NCBI GenBank assembly: GCA_040398425.1
Contig: JBBATZ010000008.1
Coordinates: 1-64,000, forward strand
DNA: 64,000 bases
Direction of reading: 5' to 3'
Source: UBA7672 sp040398425
Lineage (GTDB): Bacteria; Pseudomonadota; Alphaproteobacteria; Caulobacterales; Hyphomonadaceae
Shown piece by piece: positions 25,917-34,791 of this stretch. Numbering within the stretch: the first letter of the stretch is position 1; each line of letters opens with the position of its first letter. The translations under genes and the position numbers were made by a program. Under the pieces are notes generated by a model. It worked only from the letters and a program-made list of their open reading frames with translations. It was not told the DNA's origin and searched no databases.

Positions 25917-26752
25917 TGCGGCGGGCTGTCTTCGCAGCCGCCGCACTCTTCGCCATCGGCGGATGCGCTAGCGCAGGCGGCTCTGTGCCCCTTCCCGGAA
26001 GCGCACAGGCGGCAGCAGCGCCGCATCTCAATGCCGAGCAGGCGGCCGCCTTCTCCAAGCAGATCGAACACGATCTCGCCGCTAAAGGCGCCCGCCTGGC
26101 CATCGTCTTTCGCACCGGCGAACCTCGCGAAATGCTCCCGGAAGGCATCACGTACACGCATGGCGGCTTCTGGGCCTACGTGCCGATCACTACCGAAGAT
26201 AGCCGCGTGCTCCACGGCTACGCGATCTACAATCTTTATCATGGCGACGGCAAAAGGCTGGCCGTGGACAAGTCCTATCTGCATCAGGACTTTCCGTTCG
26301 ATTTCGCATCAGCGAGCGGCGTGGACGATGTTGGCGTCATCATCCCGACGCCTGAAATGCAGCGCCGCATCCTTACCATCATGGACAGCGCCGATTACCG
26401 CAAACTGCATATCACCGACTATTCGCTTGTCTCCAATCCACTGGATATCAAGTACCAGAACTGCAACGAGTTCATGCTTGACGTAATCGCTTCTGCTGCC
26501 TGGAACACAACCGACATGGCGCAGATCAAGGCCAACCTGAAGAAGCATTTCAAGCCGACCGTCGTGAAGACAAGTTCGCTCGAGCGCTTGTTTGCGCCCA
26601 TGATGCACAAGGAAATCAAGACTGACGATCAGGACAGCAAGATCGTCACGGCAACCTACGACTCGATGGCCGCCTTCATGAAGGACAACGGCCTACTGCA
26701 AACCGCCTACATCCTGCGTCGCGCACCGGATCTGCCCCGGCCGACGAAGTAA
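25916..26752 (+). CDS. DUF2145 family lipoprotein
   Basis: 278 residues with a lipoprotein signal (AAALFAIGGCASAGG). The body matches the DUF2145 pattern as remembered: GARLAIVFRTGEPREMLPEGITYTHGGFWAY, YAIYNLYHGDGKRLAVDKSYLHQDFPFDF, and YSLVSNPLDIKYQNCNEFMLDVI with one conserved-looking Cys. The H-G-F and NCNEF blocks resemble those of papain-like (NlpC/P60-like) amidase folds, but a catalytic role is only a guess. It overlaps the preceding gene by one base (TAATG), showing translational coupling. The function is unknown. Confidence 0.82.
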   Translation: MRRAVFAAAALFAIGGCASAGGSVPLPGSAQAAAAPHLNAEQAAAFSKQIEHDLAAKGARLAIVFRTGEPREMLPEGITYTHGGFWAYVPITTEDSRVLHGYAIYNLYHGDGKRLAVDKSYLHQDFPFDFASASGVDDVGVIIPTPEMQRRILTIMDSADYRKLHITDYSLVSNPLDIKYQNCNEFMLDVIASAAWNTTDMAQIKANLKKHFKPTVVKTSSLERLFAPMMHKEIKTDDQDSKIVTATYDSMAAFMKDNGLLQTAYILRRAPDLPRPTK

Positions 26753-26820
26753 AAAAGCGGGGCTGGTCGCAGGGCAGGCCTCGCAGTTTGACCTCCGCCT
26801 CCGCAGGCGGCCTCGAAAGA

Positions 26821-27381
26821 TCAGGCTCGCGGTGCCGTCAGCTCGATCCAGTCAGCAAACTTGGCAGCGAACTTGCCGAGGAAGGCGCGTGTGTCGGCGT
26901 TCTTGATCCTGCCCTCTGCGTCAAACCACTCGGTGACCGATCCCAGATACATTTCTGGCTGCTGCAGTGTCGGCATGTCGAGGAAGGCCAACGACTGGCG
27001 CAGGTGATGGTTCGCGCCGAATCCCGCGATCGGCCCCATCGACGATGACACCACCGCCGCTGGCTTGCCGGCGAAAGCGCTCTGCCCATACGGACGCGAA
27101 CCGACGTCGATCGCATTCTTCAATGCACCAGGTACGGAGCGGTTGTATTCCGGGGTGACGAAAAGGACAGCGTCAGCGGCTTTCACGCGGTCACGGAAGG
27201 CTGTCCACGCGGCCGGCTCAGAAGCACCATCCAGATCAGGGTTATACAGAGCCAGATCCCTGATCGGCACGATATCGAATGCGAGGGTTTTGGGTGCTTC
27301 CAGCGCAATGGCGTGAGCAATGCGTTCGGAATTCGAATTGGCGCGGAGAGAACCGACAATCACTGCGATTTTGCGGGTCAT
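26821..27381 (-). CDS. NADPH-dependent FMN reductase
   Basis: 186 residues, flavodoxin-like fold of the NADPH:FMN reductase/ChrR type. FMN phosphate loop VGSLRANSNSERIA, then the conserved FVTPEYNRSVPGALKNAIDVGSRP and SSSMGPIAGFGANHHLRQSL. Members reduce quinones, chromate or free flavin with NAD(P)H. ATG 27381 gives MTRKIAVIVGS. It is divergent from a MarR regulator, with two matching palindromes in the shared control region, so control by that MarR protein is likely. Quinone or redox stress relief is the inferred role. Confidence 0.92.
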   Translation of the reverse strand: MTRKIAVIVGSLRANSNSERIAHAIALEAPKTLAFDIVPIRDLALYNPDLDGASEPAAWTAFRDRVKAADAVLFVTPEYNRSVPGALKNAIDVGSRPYGQSAFAGKPAAVVSSSMGPIAGFGANHHLRQSLAFLDMPTLQQPEMYLGSVTEWFDAEGRIKNADTRAFLGKFAAKFADWIELTAPRA

Positions 27382-27454
27382 GATGTGTTTCTTTCTCGTT
27401 TGAGGAGGTAGAAAATCGATTATTACTTCCGCTACAGGGAAGTTTTTGCATTTC

Positions 27455-27468
27455 GTTGCATCTGCAAC
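27455..27468. promoter_or_regulatory. MarR operator candidate, site 1
   Basis: Perfect palindrome GTTGCATCTGCAAC upstream of the marR-like gene. It shares GTTGC-N4-GCAAC with site 2, centre-to-centre 28 bases. Paired sites with the same half-sites between divergent MarR and oxidoreductase genes are a standard MarR layout. Confidence 0.7.
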
Positions 27469-27482
27469 ATGTAGGAGATATT

Positions 27483-27496
27483 GTTGCTTATGCAAC
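27483..27496. promoter_or_regulatory. MarR operator candidate, site 2, over the start codon
   Basis: GTTGCTTATGCAAC, inside a longer perfect repeat TTGTTGC-TTAT-GCAACAA (27481-27498). It covers the TTG and ATG start codons of the MarR gene itself, so bound protein would also block its own transcript start region. Confidence 0.7.
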
Positions 27497-27972
27497 AAAC
27501 TCATCTAAAGTCCGCCTCGAGTACTCCTTCAGACCCGATCCAGCGGGCCTGGATTGCGCTGGGGCGTGTTTCGCAGGCTTTGCAGCTGCACGTCGCCGCC
27601 GCCTTGAAGGAAGCGAAGCTGCCCGATCTCCAATGGTACACAGTGCTCTGGGAACTGGAGCGCGCTGGAAAGCCGACAAGGCCGAAGGACCTGGCTGTTC
27701 CGCTGTTCATCCTGCCGTATCAGCTGTCGCGCCTCGTCGACCGTATGGAGAAGGAAGAGCTGGTCAGCCGCATCGACTGCGAAGAAGACAAGCGGGGCCA
27801 CCTGCTGGCGCTGACGGCAAAGGGACTCGCCCTGCGTAAACAGATGTGGGCGGTCTATGCGCCCGCCATGCAGCAGGCGATGCGCCGGATCACAGATCCC
27901 GAAGCGCTGAAGCTGGCGGAACTTCTCTACAAGCTGGGCGGGATCGACAATCCGCATGGCGACCAGTCCTGA
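27484..27972 (+). CDS. MarR family transcriptional regulator
   Basis: About 162 residues with a winged helix: DLQWYTVLWELERAGKPTRPKDLAVPLFILPYQLSRLVDRMEKEELVSRIDCEEDKRGHLLALTAKG, i.e. recognition helix then the wing with the usual D-x-R/K-G turn. MarR proteins bind as dimers and release DNA on ligand binding or oxidation; one Cys (in RIDCEED) is in the wing and could be redox-active. AGGAG at 27473-27477 favours TTG 27484 (6 bases) over ATG 27490 (12 bases); TTG 27481 is also possible. It is divergent from the FMN reductase gene. Confidence 0.9.
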   Translation: MLMQQTHLKSASSTPSDPIQRAWIALGRVSQALQLHVAAALKEAKLPDLQWYTVLWELERAGKPTRPKDLAVPLFILPYQLSRLVDRMEKEELVSRIDCEEDKRGHLLALTAKGLALRKQMWAVYAPAMQQAMRRITDPEALKLAELLYKLGGIDNPHGDQS

Positions 27973-28019
27973 TTGCGTGATTCGGGCCTGAACTCGTGAC
28001 ATTGTCCACCGGTAAGCCT

Positions 28020-29345
28020 ATGTCCCCCGCCATGGCAGGCGGCTCCCCGATTGCAGCTATTCCACCCGCTCCGGAACTCGCTTCCGAGCAGACTGGCGTC
28101 GCATTTCTGACGCTGGGATGCCGGCTGAATGCCTATGAATCGGAAGTCATGCGTGGCCACGCCGAAGCGGCCGGGCTCACCGATGCCGTGATCGTCAACA
28201 CCTGCGCGGTGACCTCCGAAGCCGTACGGCAGGCGCGCCAGGCCATCCGCCGGGCGCGACGCGAGCGGCCGGACGCGTCCATCATCGTGACCGGATGCGC
28301 CGCCCAGATCGACCCGACTTCGTTCGCCGAAATGCCGGAAGTCACGCGCGTTATCGGCAATGCTGAGAAGATGAAGGCCGAGACGTTCATAGGATTGGGT
28401 ATCGCCGAAACGCCCCGCGTGCAGGTCAACGACATCATGTCGGTCCGCGAGACCGCAGCGCATCTTGTGGATGGCATCGACGGCCGCGCCCGCGCCTTCG
28501 TTCAGGTACAGACCGGCTGCGACCATCGCTGCACCTTCTGCATCATTCCGTATGGCCGCGGAAATTCACGCTCGGTGCCGGCCGGCGAAGTGGTCGATCA
28601 GGTAAAGCGCCTGGTCGGCACGGGGCATTACGAGATCGTCCTCACCGGCGTGGATCTCACCTCCTGGGGCGCCGACCTGCCGAACGTACCCAAGCTCGGC
28701 AATCTGGTCGCGCGCATTCTAAAGCTCGTACCGGACCTCAAGCAGCTGCGCCTGTCGTCCATCGACGCCATCGAGATCGATGAGGCGCTATTCGACCTGA
28801 TCGCGCACGAACCCCGCATCGCACCCCACCTGCATCTCAGCTTCCAGTCGGGCGACGACATGATCCTGAAGCGCATGAAGCGGCGCCACTCGCGCGCCGA
28901 CGCAATCAACCTGTGCAACCGCCTGCGCGCTGCCCGCCCCGAGATCGCCTTCGGCGCCGACCTGATTGCAGGCTTCCCGACCGAGACCGACGAGATGTTC
29001 GCCAACACGCTCGCCTCAGTCGATGACTGCGGCATCGATTACCTGCACGTCTTCCCATATTCGCCCCGGCCCCAAACGCCGGCCGCGAAGATGCCGCAAG
29101 TTGCGCGTGCCGTGGTGAAGGCTCGCGCTGCGCGCCTGCGCGAGAAAGGCGTCGAGCGCCTGTCGCTTCGCCTTGATCGACATGCCGGACAAGCAGTTAT
29201 GGCGCTGGTCGAATCCGGCAACCGCGCCCGCCTCCCGGACTTCGCGCCCGTCCGCATTGAAGGCGTTTCACCCGAGCCCGGCCAGCCCGCTCTCTTCCGC
29301 CTGGTCTCGCGCACGGCCACTGACCTCATTGGACAACCGGCATGA
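28020..29345 (+). CDS. mtaB: tRNA t6A37 methylthiotransferase MtaB
   Basis: 441 residues. A methylthiotransferase radical-SAM enzyme that converts t6A to ms2t6A at tRNA position 37. The N-terminal UPF0004 domain has FLTLGCRLNAYESE, VNTCAVTSEA and VTGCAAQ (three cluster cysteines); the radical SAM motif is CDHRCTFCIIPYGRGNSRS; a TRAM-like C-terminal segment binds RNA. CRLNxxE rather than CQMN is typical of MtaB versus MiaB. ATG 28020 was chosen; GTG 27996 is in frame but without a clear ribosome site. Its stop overlaps the ftsY start (ATGA). Confidence 0.93.
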   Translation: MSPAMAGGSPIAAIPPAPELASEQTGVAFLTLGCRLNAYESEVMRGHAEAAGLTDAVIVNTCAVTSEAVRQARQAIRRARRERPDASIIVTGCAAQIDPTSFAEMPEVTRVIGNAEKMKAETFIGLGIAETPRVQVNDIMSVRETAAHLVDGIDGRARAFVQVQTGCDHRCTFCIIPYGRGNSRSVPAGEVVDQVKRLVGTGHYEIVLTGVDLTSWGADLPNVPKLGNLVARILKLVPDLKQLRLSSIDAIEIDEALFDLIAHEPRIAPHLHLSFQSGDDMILKRMKRRHSRADAINLCNRLRAARPEIAFGADLIAGFPTETDEMFANTLASVDDCGIDYLHVFPYSPRPQTPAAKMPQVARAVVKARAARLREKGVERLSLRLDRHAGQAVMALVESGNRARLPDFAPVRIEGVSPEPGQPALFRLVSRTATDLIGQPA

Positions 29346-30505
29346 TCCTTTGGTGGGGAAAAAAGAAGCAGCCGGATCCCAAGACCGGCGAGACGTCTAT
29401 TGAGCCGCTGAAACCGGGCGAGACGCCAGCATCACCGCTGACTGCGTCGCCGATTGCGAGCCTCGACCAGCAGATTTTCGGTAATGCGCCTGCTGTGGCC
29501 GAACCAGACCTGGGCGACGATCCGCTCGGCATTCGCAAGGCCGCCGAACGGATAGCGGCAGAACGCGCCGCCGAAGCCCTCGCGCGCGATGCATCTGTCC
29601 TGAAGCAGCTCTCCGAAGGCCTGAAGCGATCGTCCTCGCGCCTCGCGGAAGGCCTCGCCGGACTGTCGAAGAAGAAGCTCGATCGCGCCGCCATCGACGA
29701 ACTCGAAGACCTGCTGATCACGTCCGACATGGGCACAAAGGTCGCGAGCCGTATCGCGAAGAACTTCGCGCGCGACCGGTTCGATCGCGAAGTGTCAGGC
29801 GACGAGATCAAGGCTGCGCTCGCAACCGAAATTGCTGCGATCCTGCGCCCGCGCGAGAGGATCGTAGACTTCGCGGAAGGCCCCAAGCCACGCATCGTCC
29901 TGTTCGTCGGCGTCAACGGTTCGGGCAAGACGACGACGATCGGCAAGATAGCCTCGAAACTGTCCGCGCAGGGCGCGGACATCGTGCTGGCAGCTGGCGA
30001 CACGTTTCGTGCCGCGGCTGTCGAACAGCTGAAGATCTGGGCCGAACGCGCCAACGCCCGCTTCATCTCGAAGCCGCATGGCGCCGACGCGGCCGGTCTC
30101 GCTTACGAGGCCGTCGAACTGGCAAGGAAGGAAAATCGCGACCTCGTCCTGATCGACACGGCGGGCCGCCTGCAGAACAAGACGCAGCTGATGGACGAGC
30201 TTTCCAAGGTTGTGCGCGCCATCCGCAAGATCGACCCTACGGCGCCGCACGACGTTATCCTCGTCCTGGACGCAACGGTCGGCCAGAACGCGCTCGGCCA
30301 GGTCGAGGCCTTCCGCAACACGGCGGGCGTCACGGGGCTGGTGATGACCAAGCTGGACGGTACGGCCAAAGGCGGCGTCTTGGTCGCCATCGCCGAAAGT
30401 CATGACCTGCCGATCCACTTCGTCGGTGTCGGCGAGAAGGCCGAAGATCTGCATCCCTTCAGCGCCGACGTGTTTGCCCGCGCGCTGGTGGGTCTGGACA
30501 ACTAG
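29342..30505 (+). CDS. ftsY: signal recognition particle receptor FtsY
   Basis: 387 residues. SRP receptor GTPase that docks ribosome-nascent chains at the inner membrane. An acidic/charged N-terminal A region (about 1-90) precedes the NG domain: GVNGSGKTTTIGKIASKL (P-loop), AAGDTFRAAAVEQLKIW, LIDTAGRLQNKTQLMDEL, TKLDGTAKGGVLV and GVGEKAEDLHPF. ATG 29342 overlaps the mtaB stop. It is followed directly (no gap) by the EamA-type gene, whose GTG comes right after the TAG stop. Confidence 0.97.
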   Translation: MILWWGKKKQPDPKTGETSIEPLKPGETPASPLTASPIASLDQQIFGNAPAVAEPDLGDDPLGIRKAAERIAAERAAEALARDASVLKQLSEGLKRSSSRLAEGLAGLSKKKLDRAAIDELEDLLITSDMGTKVASRIAKNFARDRFDREVSGDEIKAALATEIAAILRPRERIVDFAEGPKPRIVLFVGVNGSGKTTTIGKIASKLSAQGADIVLAAGDTFRAAAVEQLKIWAERANARFISKPHGADAAGLAYEAVELARKENRDLVLIDTAGRLQNKTQLMDELSKVVRAIRKIDPTAPHDVILVLDATVGQNALGQVEAFRNTAGVTGLVMTKLDGTAKGGVLVAIAESHDLPIHFVGVGEKAEDLHPFSADVFARALVGLDN

Positions 30506-31366
30506 GTGGACCCCGGACTCTTTGCCTTCCTGCTGGGCATGGGATCGGCCGTGACGCTGGCCGGGGCGAACACCTTTGTCAAAGCCGCGAAGGACATTCT
30601 GGGCGGACGCGCCGTGATGGCGATCACGTCGGCGCTTCTCGCCCTGCCGACCGCCTTCTTTGTGCCTCTGCCAGAGCCGCAGACCTGGACGATACTCGCG
30701 CTGTCCCTGCCTGCTCACTGGCTCTACCAGACGGCGCTCGTGCGCGCCTTGTCGCGTGGCGAACTTTCGCTGGTTTTCCCCGTTATGCGCGGGTCTGCGC
30801 CTCTCCTGACGGCGATCTTTGCCGCGTTGGCGTTGGGTGAGCATCTCTCGGCGCTGTCGATTGCGGGGCTTGTGATTGCGAGCCTTGCCACAGTGATCTT
30901 TGCCGTGCCCGAGAAGAATTTCGGCGGCTCGCGCGCCGTTCGCACCTCAGCCTTGCTGTGGGCGATTGCGACCGGCGCGTGCGTTGCGATCTACAATGTG
31001 ATCGACGCGCAGGGCGTTCGTTCCGGTTCATCGCAGTGGAGCTTCATTGTCTGGCTGTTCCTGCTCGACTGGATCGGTATCAACGCCATCGCGTTGCTCA
31101 CGCGCGGACGACAGCAATTCATCGCCAGTGCGCGGGCAGCGCTTTGGCCTGGCATGGGCGCCGGCGCCTGCACGCTGGCATCGTTCTCGATGGCGCTCTA
31201 CGGGTTCTCGATCGCGCCGGTCGCCTACATGTCCGCCATGCGCGAGACAGCGGTGGTGTTTGCAGCCTTGATGGGCTGGTGGTTCCTGCGCGAGGGTTTT
31301 GGGCTACGGCGCACCATCGCCGCCATCATTCTGGCAGGCGGTCTCAGCCTGCTGCAGTTCGGCTAG
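30506..31366 (+). CDS. EamA/DMT family transporter
   Basis: 286 residues with about ten membrane helices in two similar halves, the EamA layout; LVRALSRGELSLVFPVMRGSAPLLTAIFAALALGEHLS is characteristic of the first half and YMSAMRETAVVFAALMGWWFLREGFGLRRTIAAIILAGG of the second. Likely exports or imports small metabolites; no substrate can be assigned. GTG 30506 comes directly after the ftsY stop. Its TAG stop shares CTAG (31363-31366) with the stop of the convergent GH5-like gene. Confidence 0.9.
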   Translation: MDPGLFAFLLGMGSAVTLAGANTFVKAAKDILGGRAVMAITSALLALPTAFFVPLPEPQTWTILALSLPAHWLYQTALVRALSRGELSLVFPVMRGSAPLLTAIFAALALGEHLSALSIAGLVIASLATVIFAVPEKNFGGSRAVRTSALLWAIATGACVAIYNVIDAQGVRSGSSQWSFIVWLFLLDWIGINAIALLTRGRQQFIASARAALWPGMGAGACTLASFSMALYGFSIAPVAYMSAMRETAVVFAALMGWWFLREGFGLRRTIAAIILAGGLSLLQFG

Positions 31367-32616
31367 CTGCGGCCGCGCAGCCGCGCTCGAACTGGCCGGC
31401 GGGCATTCAATCCCCATCCTGGCCGCAGCACGTCGATGGCTGCAGGGTCGCCGGAATGTCCGCCCAGAGTCAGGTTGAACATATCGTCAGCCGCCTCATA
31501 GGCGGTGTCGCGCGTTGGCCATCGAAAGGCGGCCCATGATATGCCGCGCGCTTCGCATGCCGAGATGCGGGCATCATAGTAGGCGTTGACACCTTTGGCC
31601 CAGCGCGAAGCTCCGAACTCGCCAAGAAAGATTGGCGCATCCGCTTTCAAGCTGTCGATGCGATGGACGAAGGTATCCTCACCGCCCTCACCGAAGACAC
31701 TGATACCGGCAGGCTCACGCGGGTGATGGGTGAATTCGCGCGGCTCGTAATCGTGCACGCACCAGACAATGCCGTTGACTGGCGACGCGCCCATGACCGC
31801 CAGGAAATCCGTGCGCGCGAAGGCGGGCGGCGAGATCAGGATCGGTAAATCAGCCGCTGTCGACCTCACCTTGCGCGCAACATCGCCCGCGATGCGCCGC
31901 CAATCGGACACGTCGCTGACCTGCGCGCGATACTCATCCGGCTGCCACGCGCCCAACCGCCCGGCCTGCGTGTTCAGTCCGCCAACGTTCGGTTCCGGCT
32001 CAACCAGGATGTTGAGCCCAGCAATTTCCGGCCGCGACTTCAGCAGTCGTGCAACGTCGACGCACATATCGCCCCACGCCGCCTGCGCCTCGCGCTCGCG
32101 CCAGATCTCATCGACGATCAGACTTTCAGGAAACCAGGCGCCAGCTGCGTCGCGATGGAAGATGAAGTCCGAACGCCCCGGCCCCGATCGCAGCGCGACC
32201 ACGACATAGAGCCCCGCTGCGCGCGCATCATCCAGCTGTCGCCCGAGCAGATCAGACATCTGCTGATCGCGCCGCCACGGCGATCCCACGGTCCACAATT
32301 CGGGAAATGACATGACGACAAGATTGGCGCCGGCAGCCGCCAGCGCCTCGAAATCTGCTCGTGTATAGGCAGGCAGAGCTGGCCCACCGCCGCCGAAAGT
32401 TGCGCCATCGACCTCGATCCGCCTGCGCCGTTGGGCGATCACGGCGCCCCGCAGAACAGGCGTCCCACTGCGCGGCCAGAGCGGGTGATCGTCCGGAAGA
32501 GACGGAGCATTCGGCGGATTGCTGCACGCCGAAAGGCTCATTCCGGCGGCGATTGCGCCCCGCCGCGTCCAGTTCCCGCCTGAATTTCCCATCCGGAAAC
32601 GCTTCATGAACGGCAT
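31363..32616 (-). CDS. GH5-like glycoside hydrolase lipoprotein
   Basis: 417 residues. The N-terminus has RR (NWTRRGAIAAGMSLSAC) followed by a lipobox Cys, so a Tat-type lipoprotein is likely. A TIM-barrel GH5 (cellulase) reading is supported by acid/base Glu in ILVEPEPN (about 206), WCVHDY (His288, Tyr290) and nucleophile Glu in IFLGEFGAS (about 333). No carbohydrate-binding module is seen. Substrate is unknown; exopolysaccharide turnover is suggested by the divergent flippase 40 bases away. ATG 32616 or 32607 are both possible starts. It converges on the EamA gene, sharing CTAG. Confidence 0.75.
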   Translation of the reverse strand: MPFMKRFRMGNSGGNWTRRGAIAAGMSLSACSNPPNAPSLPDDHPLWPRSGTPVLRGAVIAQRRRRIEVDGATFGGGGPALPAYTRADFEALAAAGANLVVMSFPELWTVGSPWRRDQQMSDLLGRQLDDARAAGLYVVVALRSGPGRSDFIFHRDAAGAWFPESLIVDEIWREREAQAAWGDMCVDVARLLKSRPEIAGLNILVEPEPNVGGLNTQAGRLGAWQPDEYRAQVSDVSDWRRIAGDVARKVRSTAADLPILISPPAFARTDFLAVMGASPVNGIVWCVHDYEPREFTHHPREPAGISVFGEGGEDTFVHRIDSLKADAPIFLGEFGASRWAKGVNAYYDARISACEARGISWAAFRWPTRDTAYEAADDMFNLTLGGHSGDPAAIDVLRPGWGLNARRPVRARLRGRS

Positions 32617-32656
32617 TCTGCTCTGGTGGGGATGAACAAACGGTCCCTGAACCACA

Positions 32657-34099
32657 ATGATCTGGCGACGTCTTCTTGGCTACTTCCCGGCGAGTCTGGC
32701 CGGCGGCCTCGCCAGCTTCGGCGCGGTGTTCGCGCTCACGCGCCTGCTGAGCCCCGCAGAATATGGCTTCTACGCGCTCGCGCTAACGACGATGGGCGTC
32801 ATCTACACGCTATCGATCACCTGGGCAGAGGCGGCGGCGTATCGTTTCGCCGGCGTGGCCGAAGCCCATGGGCAGACGCACGATCATATCCGCACCGTGA
32901 TGGCGATGCTTGCTGCGTCGTCAGCGCTCGGGATCGCACTGATGTCGGGCGCGATCCTGATTGCGAACGACCCGACGCTGCGCCTCGCATTGGCGGCGGC
33001 GATGACGACGATGATCGTGACGCCGCTGGTCAACGCGGCACAGGAGATGAACCGCGCGCATCAGCGTGTGGCGCGCTATTCGACCTTGCGTGTGTGCCAG
33101 GATGTGGGCGCGTTCGGGCTGGGGACATTGCTTGCGTGGCGCGCAGGTCTCGGTCCTGCTGCGCCTTTCGTAGGTCTGGCCAGCGTGCTTGCCGTGCTCG
33201 CGTCGATCGAGGGCACGCGGTTATGGCGCGAGTCGCGCGGCGGACATTTTCAGGCGGCACGCGTGAAGCCATATCTGGCTTACGGCGTGCCAGTGGCTTT
33301 CGCGCTGGCGCTCAACATCGCGCTTGATGCTGGCGACCGGTTCCTGATTGCGCTGTTTCTCGGACCGGAAGCTGTCGGCATCTATGCTGCGGGATACGGC
33401 GTCGCGGACAAATCCGTCGGCCTGATCTGCATCTGGGCCGCTGCCGCCGGGTCGCCGCTGATGATGCAGGCGTGGGAGCGCGGCGGACCGCAGGCGATGC
33501 GGGAGGTCTCAGCCCATGCCGCGCGTACGCTGATGCTCGTAGCAGCGCCGGCAGCGACAGGGCTCGCGCTGGTCGCGCAACCTCTATCGGAGGTGATGAT
33601 CGGCGAGACGATGCGGGCCCAGGCGGCGGCCATCATCCCGTGGATCGCGCTGTCCGGTCTGATCAACGGATTCGTGCTTCACTATGTGTCAGAAGCGTTC
33701 CAGCTGTCGCATCGCACGTCCCTCCGGGCGTGGCTGATGCTGGCGCCGGCGCTCGCCAATGTGGCGTTGAATGCAATCCTGTTGCCGTGGATCGGGCTGA
33801 TGGGCGCAGTCTATGCCACCGTCGCCTGCTATGCGCTGGCGCTGGTCCTGCTGGCCGGCGTTGGACGCAAGCTCGCACCGCTGGCCTGGCCGTGGGTGGA
33901 TGTCCTCAGAGTCGGGGGGGCCTGCGCCGCGATGGCGATTGTGGTCCGGCTGCTCCCAGCGCCGGGCGGTTTGGCTGAACTCGTGCTGAAGGCGAGTGTT
34001 GGCGCTGCGGCCTATGTCGCGGCAGCCCTGATCTTCAATGCCGCCGGCGCGCGCTCCGCCCTGCAACAATTCGGCGCTCGCCATGTGCGTCGCGTTTGA
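32657..34099 (+). CDS. polysaccharide flippase (MOP superfamily, Wzx-like)
   Basis: 480 residues with about 12-14 membrane helices. The N-terminal LLGYFPASLAGGLASFGAVFALTRLLSPAEYGFYALALTTMGVI is the usual oligosaccharide-flippase opening, and ALNIALDAGDRFLIALFLGPEAVGIYAAGYGVADK the middle motif. Such proteins flip lipid-linked saccharide units to the periplasmic face. No glycosyltransferase or polymerase lies next to it; the only sugar-related neighbour is the divergent GH5-like gene. ATG 32657 gives the expected N-terminus. Confidence 0.85.
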   Translation: MIWRRLLGYFPASLAGGLASFGAVFALTRLLSPAEYGFYALALTTMGVIYTLSITWAEAAAYRFAGVAEAHGQTHDHIRTVMAMLAASSALGIALMSGAILIANDPTLRLALAAAMTTMIVTPLVNAAQEMNRAHQRVARYSTLRVCQDVGAFGLGTLLAWRAGLGPAAPFVGLASVLAVLASIEGTRLWRESRGGHFQAARVKPYLAYGVPVAFALALNIALDAGDRFLIALFLGPEAVGIYAAGYGVADKSVGLICIWAAAAGSPLMMQAWERGGPQAMREVSAHAARTLMLVAAPAATGLALVAQPLSEVMIGETMRAQAAAIIPWIALSGLINGFVLHYVSEAFQLSHRTSLRAWLMLAPALANVALNAILLPWIGLMGAVYATVACYALALVLLAGVGRKLAPLAWPWVDVLRVGGACAAMAIVVRLLPAPGGLAELVLKASVGAAAYVAAALIFNAAGARSALQQFGARHVRRV

Positions 34100-34131
34100 C
34101 CGCCATGGCCCCTGACCGCTAAGTGAACCCG

Positions 34132-34791
34132 ATGACAGACACTTCCCCAAATGAGCCCAAAAAGTCCCTGCCGAAGGGGACTGGAAACATCTGGACCGAT
34201 ATCGGCCCGGTGCTCGTCTTCGTGATCGTCTTCAACGTCCTGCAGAACGGGCCGGAAGGCCCCGGCCTGTTCGCCAAGGACAATGCGATCTTCTGGGCCA
34301 CGGGCCTGTTCATGGGCTCTGTCGCCGCAGCCATCGGCTGGACCCTGATGCAAGGCCGCCGCCTCCCGCCGATGCTGATCATCACCGGCGTCGTCGTCAT
34401 GGTTTTCGGCGGACTGACGCTTTACCTTCGGGATGAGACCTTCGCCTTCATCAAGCCGACCATCATCAATGTACTCTTTGCCCTGACGATCCTTGGCAGC
34501 CTCGCGATCGGCCGCAATATCTGGAAAACCGCGTTCGAACACGCCTTCAAGATGCCCGATCACGCCTGGAAGATCTTCGCCCTGCGCTGGGCGGCGTTCT
34601 ATGTCGTGCTCGCGATCCTCAACGAAGTGATCTGGCGGAACTTTTCGAAGGAGTTTTGGGTCAACTCCAAGCTGTTCCTGTCGATTCCGCTGGCCATCGT
34701 TTTCATGGTGATCAACCTGCCCTTCCTGATGAAACACAACATCGAGGACGCAGATCCGGCTGCAGAGAAAAAAGCCGGCGATCCAGCCTGA
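34132..34791 (+). CDS. yciB: inner-membrane-spanning protein YciB / septation protein A
   Basis: 219 residues with about six helices. The family text is clear: GPVLVFVIVFNVLQNG, ALRWAAFYVVLAILNEVIWRNFSKEFWVNSKLF and VFMVINLPFLMKHNIE. YciB/IspZ takes part in envelope maintenance and septation; the molecular role is not settled. ATG 34132 was preferred to GTG 34123. The final TGA meets the stop of the convergent globin gene without a gap. Confidence 0.9.
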   Translation: MTDTSPNEPKKSLPKGTGNIWTDIGPVLVFVIVFNVLQNGPEGPGLFAKDNAIFWATGLFMGSVAAAIGWTLMQGRRLPPMLIITGVVVMVFGGLTLYLRDETFAFIKPTIINVLFALTILGSLAIGRNIWKTAFEHAFKMPDHAWKIFALRWAAFYVVLAILNEVIWRNFSKEFWVNSKLFLSIPLAIVFMVINLPFLMKHNIEDADPAAEKKAGDPA

